DNA of 13,090 nt from Clostridia bacterium (lineage in GTDB: Bacteria > Bacillota > Clostridia > UBA1381): positions 1-13,090 of the forward strand of contig JAFODX010000068.1 of NCBI GenBank assembly GCA_017380475.1, in the 5' to 3' direction. The notes below the pieces were generated by a model. The model was not told the origin of the DNA and did not search any database. It was given only the letters and a program-made list of their open reading frames with translations. The translations under genes and the position numbers were made by a program. Shown in pieces: positions 1 through 7,256 of this stretch; the stretch's first letter is position 1, and the number at the start of each line of letters is the position of its first letter.

Positions 1-2
1 AG

Positions 3-49
3 TGATATGTACCCCCTTTACTGTTGTCCAGTAAAGGGGGTACATATCA
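3..49. repeat. Perfect 21-bp inverted repeat with 5-nt loop
   Basis: Bases 3-23 pair perfectly with 29-49, leaving a 5-base loop (TTGTC); the arms contain a run of five C and five G. The palindrome begins with TG and ends with CA, like the tips of IS3-type elements. No transposase is visible and there is no short target duplication on the visible flanks. It is followed on the plus strand by AAAATC and on the minus strand by CT at the window edge, so no U-tract is visible on either side and it is not an ordinary terminator as far as can be seen. It could be a MITE-like or REP-like palindrome, or a strong 3' hairpin for the gene ending at 101. The structure is certain; the role is not. Confidence 0.85.
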
Positions 50-100
50 AAATCTAATGATTTGGAGGTCGGTTCAATTTTAAATGGCAGGTATGTTTTA

Positions 101-1120
101 TTATTTCTTTATTATTCCGTATGTTTCATAGAATTTACCGCCGTTTAATGCGTGTTCTTTTACTTTTTGTGCAAGCGACGTTGCAGCCGCAGTCTGTCTT
201 AACTTACGCCGTGTCATACTGTCTGAAAATACGCTCGTTATAGCTGCATCAGATTCAGTTTCATTTACCATCGTAAACATATCCTGAAAGTCTATGATAT
301 TGCTTCCCGGCCCCAGCATACCACGCAGGGTTTTGTCAAGAAGCCATGAATGACAGGTAAAATACTCATAGCTGTATTCCGGGAAGTACTTTGCAAAAAA
401 CTCACGTGCCATATCAAGTGACTCCTCACATACCGACTTTTTGAACGTTCCCTCCGTCGGTATATGTATCTCTACAATATTATCGCCCTTCTTCACACCA
501 AATTCAGGAATATCACATTCTGCACCGCCTATACAGAAGTTGAATCTGCCGATTTTGAAAAGTCGCATATCGAGATATCGTTTGAGCCAACCGCATTTGA
601 AAAGGCAAAGCTCACCTTTAGATTTTGTGCTTATTTCTGCCCACTCAACAACGTCTTTTAACGTATCCATAAGTATATCGTTCGGGATGCCTCTCTTTTT
701 ATATTCCCTTTCAAGGTCTTCACACATATACAGATAGCTTAAAAGATTGCGTCTGCCGTCTTTTTCATTTACATCGTACTTATCAATGGTTATTGTGTCT
801 GATATTTTAACTTCCGAAAGCATAGCATTGAACTCCTCATTATACCATACCGGGAATTTCAATGCTCTGTACCATTTCTCAATAATTGCTGTCACTCCCG
901 GGTTAACGGGTGACCATGCATGTGAATCGTCATACTCCGGACTTATATGTTCAACTTTGACGTCCGTTTTCCCGAGAAACCGGAGAAGATTTTTATAATA
1001 AAGCTTTTCTCTGTTTTCTTTGCTCACGCCGAGCTTATCCATGATTTTTCCGTCGATTCCGAGCCATTTTGACGGCCATTGTGTGTTATAAACATCTGCC
1101 GTCAAATCTGTGCCATACAT
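101..1120 (-). CDS. Amidohydrolase C-terminal tail fused to GNAT-like acyltransferase (downstream half of frameshifted gene)
   Basis: This 339-residue ORF has two parts. Residues 1-50 are the end of an amidohydrolase_2 barrel: the GTD aspartate at 3-5 and the typical terminal NLLRFLG at 44-50. Residues about 75-330 resemble the acyltransferase family built of an NAT_N-like domain and a GNAT_C-like domain. Recognisable parts are GWL..YLD.RLFKIGRF (177-193), the IHIPTEG strand (218-224), the SLDMAREFF helix (234-242), F.CHSWLL (254-261) and SNIIDFQ (273-279). The acyl donor and acceptor are unknown. Its ATG lies 11 nt after the upstream stop, with only a weak ribosome site (AGGCGA), and it falls inside the amidohydrolase fold, so it is probably not an authentic start. 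If translated alone it would give an acyltransferase with an orphan N-terminal tail. Confidence 0.7.
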   Translation of the reverse strand: MYGTDLTADVYNTQWPSKWLGIDGKIMDKLGVSKENREKLYYKNLLRFLGKTDVKVEHISPEYDDSHAWSPVNPGVTAIIEKWYRALKFPVWYNEEFNAMLSEVKISDTITIDKYDVNEKDGRRNLLSYLYMCEDLEREYKKRGIPNDILMDTLKDVVEWAEISTKSKGELCLFKCGWLKRYLDMRLFKIGRFNFCIGGAECDIPEFGVKKGDNIVEIHIPTEGTFKKSVCEESLDMAREFFAKYFPEYSYEYFTCHSWLLDKTLRGMLGPGSNIIDFQDMFTMVNETESDAAITSVFSDSMTRRKLRQTAAATSLAQKVKEHALNGGKFYETYGIIKK

Positions 1121-1131
1121 AATATTATCGC

Positions 1132-1779
1132 CTACATCATACCGATAGTATATAGCTTGGTCAACAACTCTTCACGATAGATTTCGGGCGTACCGGGTGT
1201 CAGGTCAAAAAACATTTCTGCAGTTTCATTCTGCAACAATGCGTTTAAGAACTTGCCGTACATAGCAATACATTCATCCACCCACGGCCACGAACAGTGT
1301 CCCATTGAAAAACGCAGTCCTTTAATAAGCAGGAGTGACTCCCAGTTTAACGGGCGGTTGTATTTCGAAGAAACCTTACCGTCCCAACATATACCCGAAT
1401 GAAAAAATACAGGTTTATCAAGCCTTGCGATTTCTGTCAAGACCTTTATGCACTGCTCCTCATATATGTAAAAATCACCGCAGATTATTTTGAATCCGCA
1501 GATTCCCCGTTCTACTGCGATATTAACTTTTTCGATTATATTTTCTTCATACGGATGAATCCAGAGTATCGGGAAAATTCTGTCTTCATACCCTTTTGAC
1601 CATTCAAGAACTTCATTTACTCTTTCCTCAAATGCAAGTCCCTCTACGGGATTATACTCAAGAGGACGTGTTGAAAACACACAACCGCCGTAAATTCCTG
1701 CTTTCTCCATTTGCGAAAGCATATATTCCGGGTTTGGTTTTTCTTTTCTTGCATGAATATGTGCATCAAATATTTTCAT
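1132..1779 (-). CDS. Amidohydrolase family protein, C-terminally truncated by frameshift
   Basis: A metal-dependent hydrolase of the amidohydrolase_2 (TIM-barrel) type. I chose the ATG at 1779 (215 residues), not the upstream ATG at 1821: AAAGGAG sits 6-7 nt before 1779, and the upstream ATG lies on or before the predicted -10 element. The product opens with the metal motif HIH (residues 7-9) and has HSG (H127) and GHCSW (H161), both expected metal or active-site histidines. It ends at IGMM without the final conserved Asp, which is found in the next ORF (GTD) in another frame. The substrate cannot be told; this superfamily includes decarboxylases and lactonases. As it stands the barrel is incomplete and probably inactive. 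Confidence 0.75.
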   Translation of the reverse strand: MKIFDAHIHARKEKPNPEYMLSQMEKAGIYGGCVFSTRPLEYNPVEGLAFEERVNEVLEWSKGYEDRIFPILWIHPYEENIIEKVNIAVERGICGFKIICGDFYIYEEQCIKVLTEIARLDKPVFFHSGICWDGKVSSKYNRPLNWESLLLIKGLRFSMGHCSWPWVDECIAMYGKFLNALLQNETAEMFFDLTPGTPEIYREELLTKLYTIGMM

Positions 1780-1811
1780 AGTAAGCTCCTTTTGTGAATT
1801 AGTATGAACAT

Positions 1812-1840
1812 AGTTTATCATATAAGAATATCAAAATCAA
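1812..1840 (-). promoter_or_regulatory. Sigma-A promoter, extended -10, for the amidohydrolase gene
   Basis: On the minus strand, -35 TTGATT (1835-1840), 17-bp spacer, and -10 TAAACT (1812-1817) preceded by TGA, an extended -10. The predicted start, near 1805, gives a leader of about 25 nt to the ATG at 1779. Confidence 0.5.
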
Positions 1841-1874
1841 GCAAAAAATTGCTGAATTATAGCAGAATTGATCC

Positions 1875-1907
1875 AAAAATAAAGAACATCCGCAGATGTT
1901 CTTTATT
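1875..1907 (-). terminator. Intrinsic terminator of the thyA operon
   Basis: A 13-bp perfect stem (1878-1890 with 1895-1907) with a 4-nt loop starts 5 nt beyond the stop codon of the LOG gene. On the minus strand the descending arm runs into TTTATTTTT, a good U-tract. It closes the four-gene operon and insulates the amidohydrolase promoter just downstream. Confidence 0.85.
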
Positions 1908-1912
1908 AACTG

Positions 1913-2488
1913 TCATTTTAAATCCTTAAGTCCCAATGTAAACGGAGTATCATCCTCTATATACTCGATTATCTTTTCATCATCGTCTGATGCAAGATAA
2001 AGATTATGGCAACCCTCGCGGATAAACTTTTCGCGCTCACAATGGTCCATGAATCCCATAAGCTTATCATAATAACCGTAAATGTTATAGAAAGCAATCG
2101 GCTTTTTATGCTGTGCGAGCTGTTTTAATGTTATAATCTCAAACAACTCCTCAAGCGTGCCTATACCGCCGGGCAGAACAACAAAAGCATCTGCTGTGTC
2201 TTCCATAATTTTTTTACGCTCACGCATAGTATCTGTAAATATAAGTTCGTCACATTTATCATAAATCGGCTCTACTGTGTCCGTTTTAAAGAAATGCGGT
2301 ATTACGCCTGTTATACGTGCACCTGCACGTGTAAATGAACGTGCCGCCGCACCCATAAGCCCGTTTGCGCCTGCACCGAACACAAGCTCGTGTCCGTTCT
2401 TTGCGATCTTATAGCAAAGTTCTTCCGAGTCTTTTATATATTTTTTGTCAATAAGGTCACTTGCCGCACCAAATACGCATATTTTCAT
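1913..2488 (-). CDS. TIGR00730/LOG family protein (putative nucleoside 5'-monophosphate phosphoribohydrolase)
   Basis: A 191-residue Rossmann-fold protein of the LOG (Lonely Guy) family. Characterised members cleave the N-glycosidic bond of cytokinin riboside or purine 5'-monophosphates to release base and ribose 5-phosphate; bacterial physiology is mostly unclear. The signature PGGIGTLEE is at residues 106-114, preceded by MRERK (88-92), and the GAGANGLMG nucleotide loop is at 38-46. Length is typical of the family. The start is fixed by AAGGAGGAG about 6 nt upstream. It is the last gene of the thyA-proC-exchanger-LOG operon, 12 nt after the exchanger stop, with a terminator straight after it. 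Confidence 0.9.
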   Translation of the reverse strand: MKICVFGAASDLIDKKYIKDSEELCYKIAKNGHELVFGAGANGLMGAAARSFTRAGARITGVIPHFFKTDTVEPIYDKCDELIFTDTMRERKKIMEDTADAFVVLPGGIGTLEELFEIITLKQLAQHKKPIAFYNIYGYYDKLMGFMDHCEREKFIREGCHNLYLASDDDEKIIEYIEDDTPFTLGLKDLK

Positions 2489-2500
2489 ATAAACTCCTCC

Positions 2501-3436
2501 TTATCTCAACAATAAAAATACAGTGTATAAAACATATATACCTATCATAACCGCACCTTCAACACGGTTAAGTCTTTTGCCGGTAAGACAGAAAACAAAC
2601 CCGATGGCATTAACAGCCATCATCACGATATTATCTATGAGTGCCTCATTCACAACCGCTATAGGGGTAAATGACGATGACATTCCGAGTATAAATGCAA
2701 TATTGAATATATTCGAACCGACAACATTTCCTATTGCAATTTCACTCTGTCCCTTATACGCCGCAACTATGCTTGTGACAAGTTCAGGAAGTGATGTTCC
2801 TATCGCAACAATAGTAACGCCTATAAGAGTCTCCGACATTCCAAATGTTTTTGCTATTACCTTTGCACTCTCAACGACAAGCTGACCGCCGCCGACAATC
2901 GCCGCAAGACCTATAAGTATAAACAACACACTCTTAACCGGAGACATCGGTTTTTCGTTATTGTTCGACTTTTCACGGTTCTTGATTGCATTTCTTATAA
3001 GATATGCAATGTATGCAACAAATATTACAAAAAGTATAATACCTTCAATTCTTGTTACTGTTCTTCCGGTAAAAGCCATAACGGTTGCCAACGCCATAAC
3101 TGCAATTGACAACGGGAAATCACGTTTCAGAACTGTTTTGTCAATAAGAAACGGTGTTATAAGTGCACTCACGCCTGCCACACACAGCATATTGAACACA
3201 TTTGAACCGACAAGGTTTGAAATTGCAATTTCGTTACTGCCCTTTATACCTGCTGTTATACTTACAGCTGCTTCAGGTGCAGATGTACCCATTGAAACTA
3301 TCGTAAGACCTATAATCACCGCCGGCACGTGCAGAAGCTTTGCAACCGACACACTGCCATCTACAAATATATCTGAGCCTTTTACTAAAAGCACAAAACC
3401 TATTATAAGCAATATGAATGTAACGAATAAATTCAT
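2501..3436 (-). CDS. Calcium/sodium antiporter, CaCA family (YrbG-like)
   Basis: A 311-residue integral membrane protein with about ten hydrophobic helices and the two inverted alpha repeats of the Ca2+/cation antiporter superfamily. Repeat 1 has GTSAPE at 50-55 and NLVGSNVFN at 74-82; repeat 2 has GTSLPE at 213-218 and NVVGSNIFN at 237-245. The acidic residues of the two repeats form the ion-binding site in solved family members. A basic/Asn-rich cytoplasmic loop (about 150-165) separates the halves. It probably exports Ca2+ or another cation in exchange for Na+ or H+; ion choice cannot be read from sequence. GAAAGAGG precedes the ATG. It lies 17 nt after the proC stop, so it is in the same operon. 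Confidence 0.92.
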   Translation of the reverse strand: MNLFVTFILLIIGFVLLVKGSDIFVDGSVSVAKLLHVPAVIIGLTIVSMGTSAPEAAVSITAGIKGSNEIAISNLVGSNVFNMLCVAGVSALITPFLIDKTVLKRDFPLSIAVMALATVMAFTGRTVTRIEGIILFVIFVAYIAYLIRNAIKNREKSNNNEKPMSPVKSVLFILIGLAAIVGGGQLVVESAKVIAKTFGMSETLIGVTIVAIGTSLPELVTSIVAAYKGQSEIAIGNVVGSNIFNIAFILGMSSSFTPIAVVNEALIDNIVMMAVNAIGFVFCLTGKRLNRVEGAVMIGIYVLYTVFLLLR

Positions 3437-3453
3437 TTATTTTCCTCTTTCGT

Positions 3454-4245
3454 TTAAAGTGCTTTTGATTTCTTTATGCAGGCATCCATTGCCTTGATAA
3501 CAGCGTTTCGCATACCCTCTTTTTCAAGGACTGCAACTGCATCAATCGTTGTTCCGCCGGGTGAACATACCATGTCTTTTAATGCACCGGGGTGTATGCC
3601 TGTTTCAAGCACCATCTTTGCACTGCCCAAAACCGACTGTGCCGCAAAGGTATACGCCATATCACGGGTCATACCGCCCTTTACCGCAGCATCTGCCATA
3701 GCTTCAATAAACATAAATACATACGCAGGCGATGAACCGCTTACAGCCGTTACTGTATCCATAAGAGTTTCTGATACAACCTCTGCTTTACCGAATGAAC
3801 GCAGTATGCCAAGAACATTTTCCGTGTCCTTTTCCGACACATTTTTATTTGTGCATACCGCACTCATACCCTCGCCGACAAGCGCAGGAGTGTTAGGCAT
3901 AACACGCACAATCTTAACTGATTTGCTTTCAAATGCATTTTCTATTTTTTCTATCGACTGTCCTGCAGCAATTGAAACGAAAACAGTTTCCTTATCTGCC
4001 TTATCTTTTATGCCTGATATTACATCAGCCAAAACATTCGGCTTTACACAAAAGAATACAATATCACATACGGCACAGGCATTATTATCTGCTACATTCA
4101 CACCGTACTTTTTCTTTAATGAATCAAGCTTGTCCGTATCACGGTCAGATACTGTTATATCTGCACCCTTTACAATACCCGATGCAACAGCACCGCCGAT
4201 TATGGCACTGCCCATATTTCCGGCACCTATAAATCCAAGTTTCAT
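3454..4245 (-). CDS. proC: Pyrroline-5-carboxylate reductase
   Basis: Catalyses the last step of proline synthesis, NAD(P)H-dependent reduction of 1-pyrroline-5-carboxylate, in the cytoplasm. The 263 residues match the family in length and order: nucleotide-binding GFIGAGNMG at 4-12, VMPNTPALVGEG at 115-126, and the C-terminal dimerisation/substrate region with SGSSPAY (169-175) and SPGGTTIDAVAVLE (228-241). The family signature is intact. AAAGGA lies 4 nt before the ATG. It starts 18 nt after the thyA stop; proB and proA are not in the window. A long open frame on the opposite strand (3476-4309) is a coding shadow. Confidence 0.96.
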   Translation of the reverse strand: MKLGFIGAGNMGSAIIGGAVASGIVKGADITVSDRDTDKLDSLKKKYGVNVADNNACAVCDIVFFCVKPNVLADVISGIKDKADKETVFVSIAAGQSIEKIENAFESKSVKIVRVMPNTPALVGEGMSAVCTNKNVSEKDTENVLGILRSFGKAEVVSETLMDTVTAVSGSSPAYVFMFIEAMADAAVKGGMTRDMAYTFAAQSVLGSAKMVLETGIHPGALKDMVCSPGGTTIDAVAVLEKEGMRNAVIKAMDACIKKSKAL

Positions 4246-4263
4246 TTTCCTTTGTCCTTTCAG

Positions 4264-5091
4264 TTATATAGCAACGGGAATTTTCTCGTTAAGTTCGTGG
4301 TACTTGTAGTTTTCAAGTGTGAAATCATCACGTGTGAACTCGTAGAAATCTGTCTTGTCTGCTACGTGCAGAATCGGTGCATCATACGGCTCGTTGCTTA
4401 TAATCTTTTCAATTATCGGGATATGTCTGTCATAAATATGTGCGTCTGCAATGACGTGAACAAGTTCACCCGGCTCAAGTCCGGCTGTCTTTGCCATCAT
4501 AATGAGCAACGCACTGTACTGAACAACATTCCAGTTGTTTGCCGCAAGCATATCCTGCGAACGCTGGTTGAGTATTGCATTGAGCGTATTGCCCGATACA
4601 TTGAATGTCATACTGTATGCACACGGATAAAGGTTCATATCCTTTAAGTCCTGATGCACATAGATATTTGTCATGATTCTTCTCGATGACGGATTGTTTT
4701 TGAGGTCGTATATAACTCTGTCAACCTGGTCAAATTCGCCCTCAGGATAACTGTGCTTTATGCCCAGCTGATAACCGTACGCTTTTCCGATTGAACCGTT
4801 CTCGTCTGCCCACGAATCCCATATATGCGAATGCAGGTCCTTGATATTATTTGATTTCTTCTGCCATATCCACAGTATTTCGTCTACTGCACTCTTAAGA
4901 TATGTTCTTCTTAATGTGAGTATCGGAAACTCCTCTTTAAGGTTATATCTGTTAACAATACAAAAGCTCTTTTTTGTGTGTGCACTCACACCGTCCTCCC
5001 ATTTCGGACGCACGGGAAGATTTTCGTCTGAAAAGCCGTTGTCTATAATTTCACGGCAGTTTTTTATAAATAGTTCATCAGCTTTACTCAT
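4264..5091 (-). CDS. thyA: Thymidylate synthase (ThyA type)
   Basis: Makes dTMP from dUMP using methylene-tetrahydrofolate. The 275 residues keep the key features: SRR phosphate-binding arginines (136-138), catalytic Cys157 in LYPCAYS, QRSQD (176-180), Asn188, the H-x-Y pair (H218, Y220) and the C-terminal PVAI. It lacks the E. coli-style N-terminal DRTGTGT motif and has Ala instead of His after the catalytic Cys. From memory, the ThyA variants of streptococci and other Firmicutes share the RPK..DG N-terminus and PCA core, so this is a subfamily trait, not decay. AAAGGA lies 10 nt before the ATG. It is the first gene of the operon; folA, often its neighbour, is absent. Confidence 0.93.
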   Translation of the reverse strand: MSKADELFIKNCREIIDNGFSDENLPVRPKWEDGVSAHTKKSFCIVNRYNLKEEFPILTLRRTYLKSAVDEILWIWQKKSNNIKDLHSHIWDSWADENGSIGKAYGYQLGIKHSYPEGEFDQVDRVIYDLKNNPSSRRIMTNIYVHQDLKDMNLYPCAYSMTFNVSGNTLNAILNQRSQDMLAANNWNVVQYSALLIMMAKTAGLEPGELVHVIADAHIYDRHIPIIEKIISNEPYDAPILHVADKTDFYEFTRDDFTLENYKYHELNEKIPVAI

Positions 5092-5184
5092 TTGTTATAA
5101 TTCCTTTCGGTAAATTTCTATTTTGAGCGAAATTTTTAATTAAAAGTTTGAAAATTATTCAGATTGTGCGTTCAGGCAAGCGAG

Positions 5185-5213
5185 ACTATACACAGGTATA
5201 CAAGCAAGCACAA
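5185..5213 (-). promoter_or_regulatory. Candidate sigma-A promoter for thyA operon
   Basis: On the minus strand, TTGTGC (5208-5213), 17-bp spacer, and TATAGT (5185-5190), about 90 nt upstream of the thyA start. The -35 is weak. There is no clear terminator after the ABC-F gene ending at 5242, so read-through into thyA is also possible. Confidence 0.4.
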
Positions 5214-5241
5214 GCGCACAAGATGAGTGATTTCCGGACTT

Positions 5242-6855
5242 TTACACCTCGCCATTTTTAAGTTTTTCCAGATATTCGTCATACGTGCACATTCTGTCGG
5301 TAATCGTTCCGTCAGAATTGATTCTGATTATACGGTTTGCAATTGTGTTCATAAACTCGTGGTCGTGCGATGCAAATATAACATTGCCCTTGAATGCTGC
5401 AAGACCGTTGTTTACTGCTGTGATTGATTCAAGGTCAAGATGGTTTGTAGGCTGGTCAAGTATCAATACATTTGAGCCGAAAAGCATCATTCTTGATAAC
5501 ATACAACGCACCTTCTCACCACCCGAAAGCACCTTTACCTGTTTGAACACATCGTCACCTGAGAACAACATTCTGCCAAGGAATCCTCTGATATATGTGT
5601 CGTTCTGTGTTTCAAAGCCCGGCTTTGAATACTGTCTTAACCAGTCGCAAAGATTAAGTGTTGAACCTTCAAAAAATTCGTTATTATCTTTCGGGAAATA
5701 ACTGCGTGATGTGCTTACACCCCATTTAATTTCACCCGAGTCAGGCTCTTCCTCCTCAGCAAGAATTTTTAAAAGTGCAGTAACTGCAAGCTCATTCTCA
5801 CCAATAATTGCGATTTTATCGCCATGGTTAAGAGTGAATGAAATGTTTTCAAACATTTTCTCGCCATTTAAGCTCTTTGAAATATCAGTTACGGTCAGCA
5901 GATCCTTACCCGCTTCACGGTCCATTTCAAAGCCGACAAACGGATAACGGCGTGATGATGCCGGCATCTCGTTTACAGTAAGCTTATCAAGCATTTTCTT
6001 ACGGCTGGTTGCCTGCTTTGACTTTGATTTATTCGCCGAGAAACGCTGAATAAAGGTTTCAAGCTCTTTTATCTTTTCCTCGTTACGCTTGTTCTGCTGT
6101 TTTATCATTTTCTGAACGAGCTGTGATGATTCATACCAGAACTCATAGTTTCCGACATACATCTTAATCTTGCCATAGTCAATATCGACCATATGTGTGC
6201 AGACAACGTTAAGAAAATATCTGTCGTGCGATACAACTATAACCGTACCCTCATAGTCCATCAAAAAGTCTTCAAGCCATTCAACTGCATTTATGTCAAG
6301 ATGGTTTGTAGGCTCGTCCAGAAGTATAATATCAGGGTTTCCGAAAAGCGCCTGTGCCAGAAGCACCTTCACTTTTTCGTTACCTCCAAGCTCTGACATC
6401 GACTGATAGAGAATACTTTCCTCAAGTCCAAGCCCCTGAATGAGCTTTGATGCGTCAGACTCAGCCTCCCAGCCGTCCATCTCGGCAAATTCTGCCTCAA
6501 GCTCTGCCGCACGCAAGCCGTCTTCGTCCGAGAAATCCTCTTTCATATAAAGAGCATCTTTTTCTTTCATTATGTCATAAAGCTTTTTGTTACCCATTAT
6601 AACGGTATCTAAAACCGTAAATTCATCAAATGCAAAATGGTCCTGCTTTAAAACCGACATACGGCAGTTGGGTGCAATTGACACATCTCCCGAAGTCGAA
6701 TCAAGCTCACCTGAAAGCACTCTTAAAAAAGTTGATTTGCCGGCACCGTTTGCACCTATCACACCGTAGCAGTTACCCGGTGTAAACTTTAAATCTACGT
6801 CCTTAAACAACGGTTGTCCGTCGAAATTTACGCTTAAGTTTGTTACTGTAATCAT
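5242..6855 (-). CDS. ykpA: ABC-F family ATPase, YkpA-like, with one degenerate ATP site
   Basis: A soluble duplicated ABC ATPase without membrane segments. ABC-F proteins bind the ribosomal E site and act on translation or, in some branches, protect from antibiotics. The 537 residues, the linker helices (about 240-300, with FSANKSKSKQATSRKK) and overall motifs look like B. subtilis YkpA; the linker is not extended as in resistance factors. NBD1 has an intact Walker A (GANGAGKST, 34-42) and Walker B with DE (180-181), but its signature is LGGNE (156-160). NBD2 has the canonical signature LSGGE (443-447), but its Walker A reads GENELAVTA (Val358 in place of Lys) and its Walker B has DQ (467-468). 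Both H-loops are kept (H210, H497). GAGGT lies 6 nt before the ATG. Confidence 0.92.
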   Translation of the reverse strand: MITVTNLSVNFDGQPLFKDVDLKFTPGNCYGVIGANGAGKSTFLRVLSGELDSTSGDVSIAPNCRMSVLKQDHFAFDEFTVLDTVIMGNKKLYDIMKEKDALYMKEDFSDEDGLRAAELEAEFAEMDGWEAESDASKLIQGLGLEESILYQSMSELGGNEKVKVLLAQALFGNPDIILLDEPTNHLDINAVEWLEDFLMDYEGTVIVVSHDRYFLNVVCTHMVDIDYGKIKMYVGNYEFWYESSQLVQKMIKQQNKRNEEKIKELETFIQRFSANKSKSKQATSRKKMLDKLTVNEMPASSRRYPFVGFEMDREAGKDLLTVTDISKSLNGEKMFENISFTLNHGDKIAIIGENELAVTALLKILAEEEEPDSGEIKWGVSTSRSYFPKDNNEFFEGSTLNLCDWLRQYSKPGFETQNDTYIRGFLGRMLFSGDDVFKQVKVLSGGEKVRCMLSRMMLFGSNVLILDQPTNHLDLESITAVNNGLAAFKGNVIFASHDHEFMNTIANRIIRINSDGTITDRMCTYDEYLEKLKNGEV

Positions 6856-6897
6856 TATTTACCTCGTTCTTTTTTAATACATAATTATACAGAATAT

Positions 6898-6926
6898 ATT
6901 ATACTAAAAATCCGTATATTTGTCAA
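6898..6926 (-). promoter_or_regulatory. Perfect consensus sigma-A promoter for the ABC-F gene
   Basis: On the minus strand, TTGACA (6921-6926), 17-bp spacer, and TATAAT (6898-6903). The predicted start is near 6891, giving a leader of about 35 nt. It is divergent from the promoter at 6942-6971. Confidence 0.85.
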
Positions 6927-6938
6927 GCCAAAACAAAA

Positions 6939-6993
6939 GCTTTCACAACCACGGATGTATATTCATATTATACAAAAGAAAGGTTGTGAAAGC
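6939..6993. repeat. 12-bp perfect inverted repeat around the small-protein promoter
   Basis: GCTTTCACAACC at 6939-6950 is the exact reverse complement of 6982-6993, with 31 nt between. The left arm covers the rightward -35 and the right arm ends 2 nt before the start codon at 6996, so it could be an operator. Alternatively, on the minus strand the hairpin is followed by TTTTGTTTTGG, which would make a long-loop terminator for transcripts leaving pdaA. Confidence 0.7.
6942..6971 (+). promoter_or_regulatory. Candidate sigma-A promoter for the small membrane protein
   Basis: TTCACA (6942-6947), 18-bp spacer, and TATTAT (6966-6971), each one base from consensus. The predicted start is near 6978, leaving a leader of under 20 nt. 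The -35 lies inside the left arm of the inverted repeat. Confidence 0.45.
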
Positions 6994-6995
6994 AT

Positions 6996-7256
6996 ATGGA
7001 AATTTTAGTATTTTGTCTGGCTGTTTTTATTATTTTATCCGGATTGTCGATATTGGTTTTTATCATCGGCAACAGCGTCATAAGCCGTGATGTACATACG
7101 GTCTATTATTCACCTCATTCGGAAAATGAGACAGAATACGGAATCAGGACTCTTTTGTTTCTCTACCCCAACGCAGTTATAAACACGTCCAGAAACCGTG
7201 TTTCCCAACGGCTTGAGGAGAAAATTTCACGGGTTATAACTCATCAAGAGATTTAA
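6996..7256 (+). CDS. Small single-pass membrane protein of unknown function
   Basis: I do not recognise this 86-residue product. It has one strong hydrophobic segment at about residues 2-27, followed by a short soluble tail with YYSPHSENETEYGIRTLLFLYP and a charged amphipathic C-terminus (RVSQRLEEKISRVI). The ATG is preceded by AAAGG 12 nt upstream, a longer gap than usual, and by a plausible promoter. It is the only plus-strand gene in this part. Its last 23 nt overlap the end of the convergent pdaA-like gene. Support for a real gene comes from the membrane-segment composition, a promoter and its fit between divergent and convergent neighbours; it remains uncertain. Confidence 0.6.
   Translation: MEILVFCLAVFIILSGLSILVFIIGNSVISRDVHTVYYSPHSENETEYGIRTLLFLYPNAVINTSRNRVSQRLEEKISRVITHQEI

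Larger units (their letters stand above)
101..1779 (-). pseudogene. Frameshifted amidohydrolase-acyltransferase fusion gene
   Basis: The two ORFs 1132-1779 and 101-1120 appear to be halves of one gene. The upstream ORF has the N-terminal metal histidines of the amidohydrolase TIM barrel but stops before the last strand. Shifting frame by one base just before its stop gives YDVGDNIMYGTD, which runs straight into the downstream ORF, whose first 50 residues have the missing amidohydrolase C-terminus (the GTD aspartate and the terminal NLLRFLG). The span is 1679 nt; one restored base gives 560 codons, i.e. an intact 559-residue protein. The lesion lies at about 1139-1143. I see no slippery heptamer, so a real one-base deletion or a sequencing/assembly error is more likely than programmed frameshifting. 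An extended -10 promoter (1812-1840) and a good ribosome site precede the gene. Confidence 0.75.

Noticed and set aside
1130..1150. Programmed -1 frameshift at the amidohydrolase/acyltransferase junction
   Set aside because: No X-XXY-YYZ slippery heptamer or obvious stimulatory element around CTATCGGTATGATG; a deletion or sequence error is simpler.
1780..1821. Longer amidohydrolase start at 1821
   Set aside because: The ATG overlaps or precedes the predicted -10, and the ATG at 1779 has AAAGGAG at proper spacing with the conserved FDAHIH right after it.
3476..4309. A 277-codon plus-strand open frame opposite proC
   Set aside because: proC on the minus strand has all family motifs and a ribosome site; the opposite frame is a coding shadow with no recognisable domain.
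4264..5091. Thymidylate synthase lacking the RTGTGT arginine motif and the His after the catalytic Cys, as a possible novel enzyme
   Set aside because: The same differences occur, as I recall, in the streptococcal-type ThyA subfamily; catalytic Cys, QRS, Asn, H-x-Y and the C-terminal PVAI are kept.
5191..5220. Short CAAGCAAGCACAAGCGCACA repetitive stretch
   Set aside because: Too short and irregular to be a repeat array; it overlaps the candidate thyA promoter.
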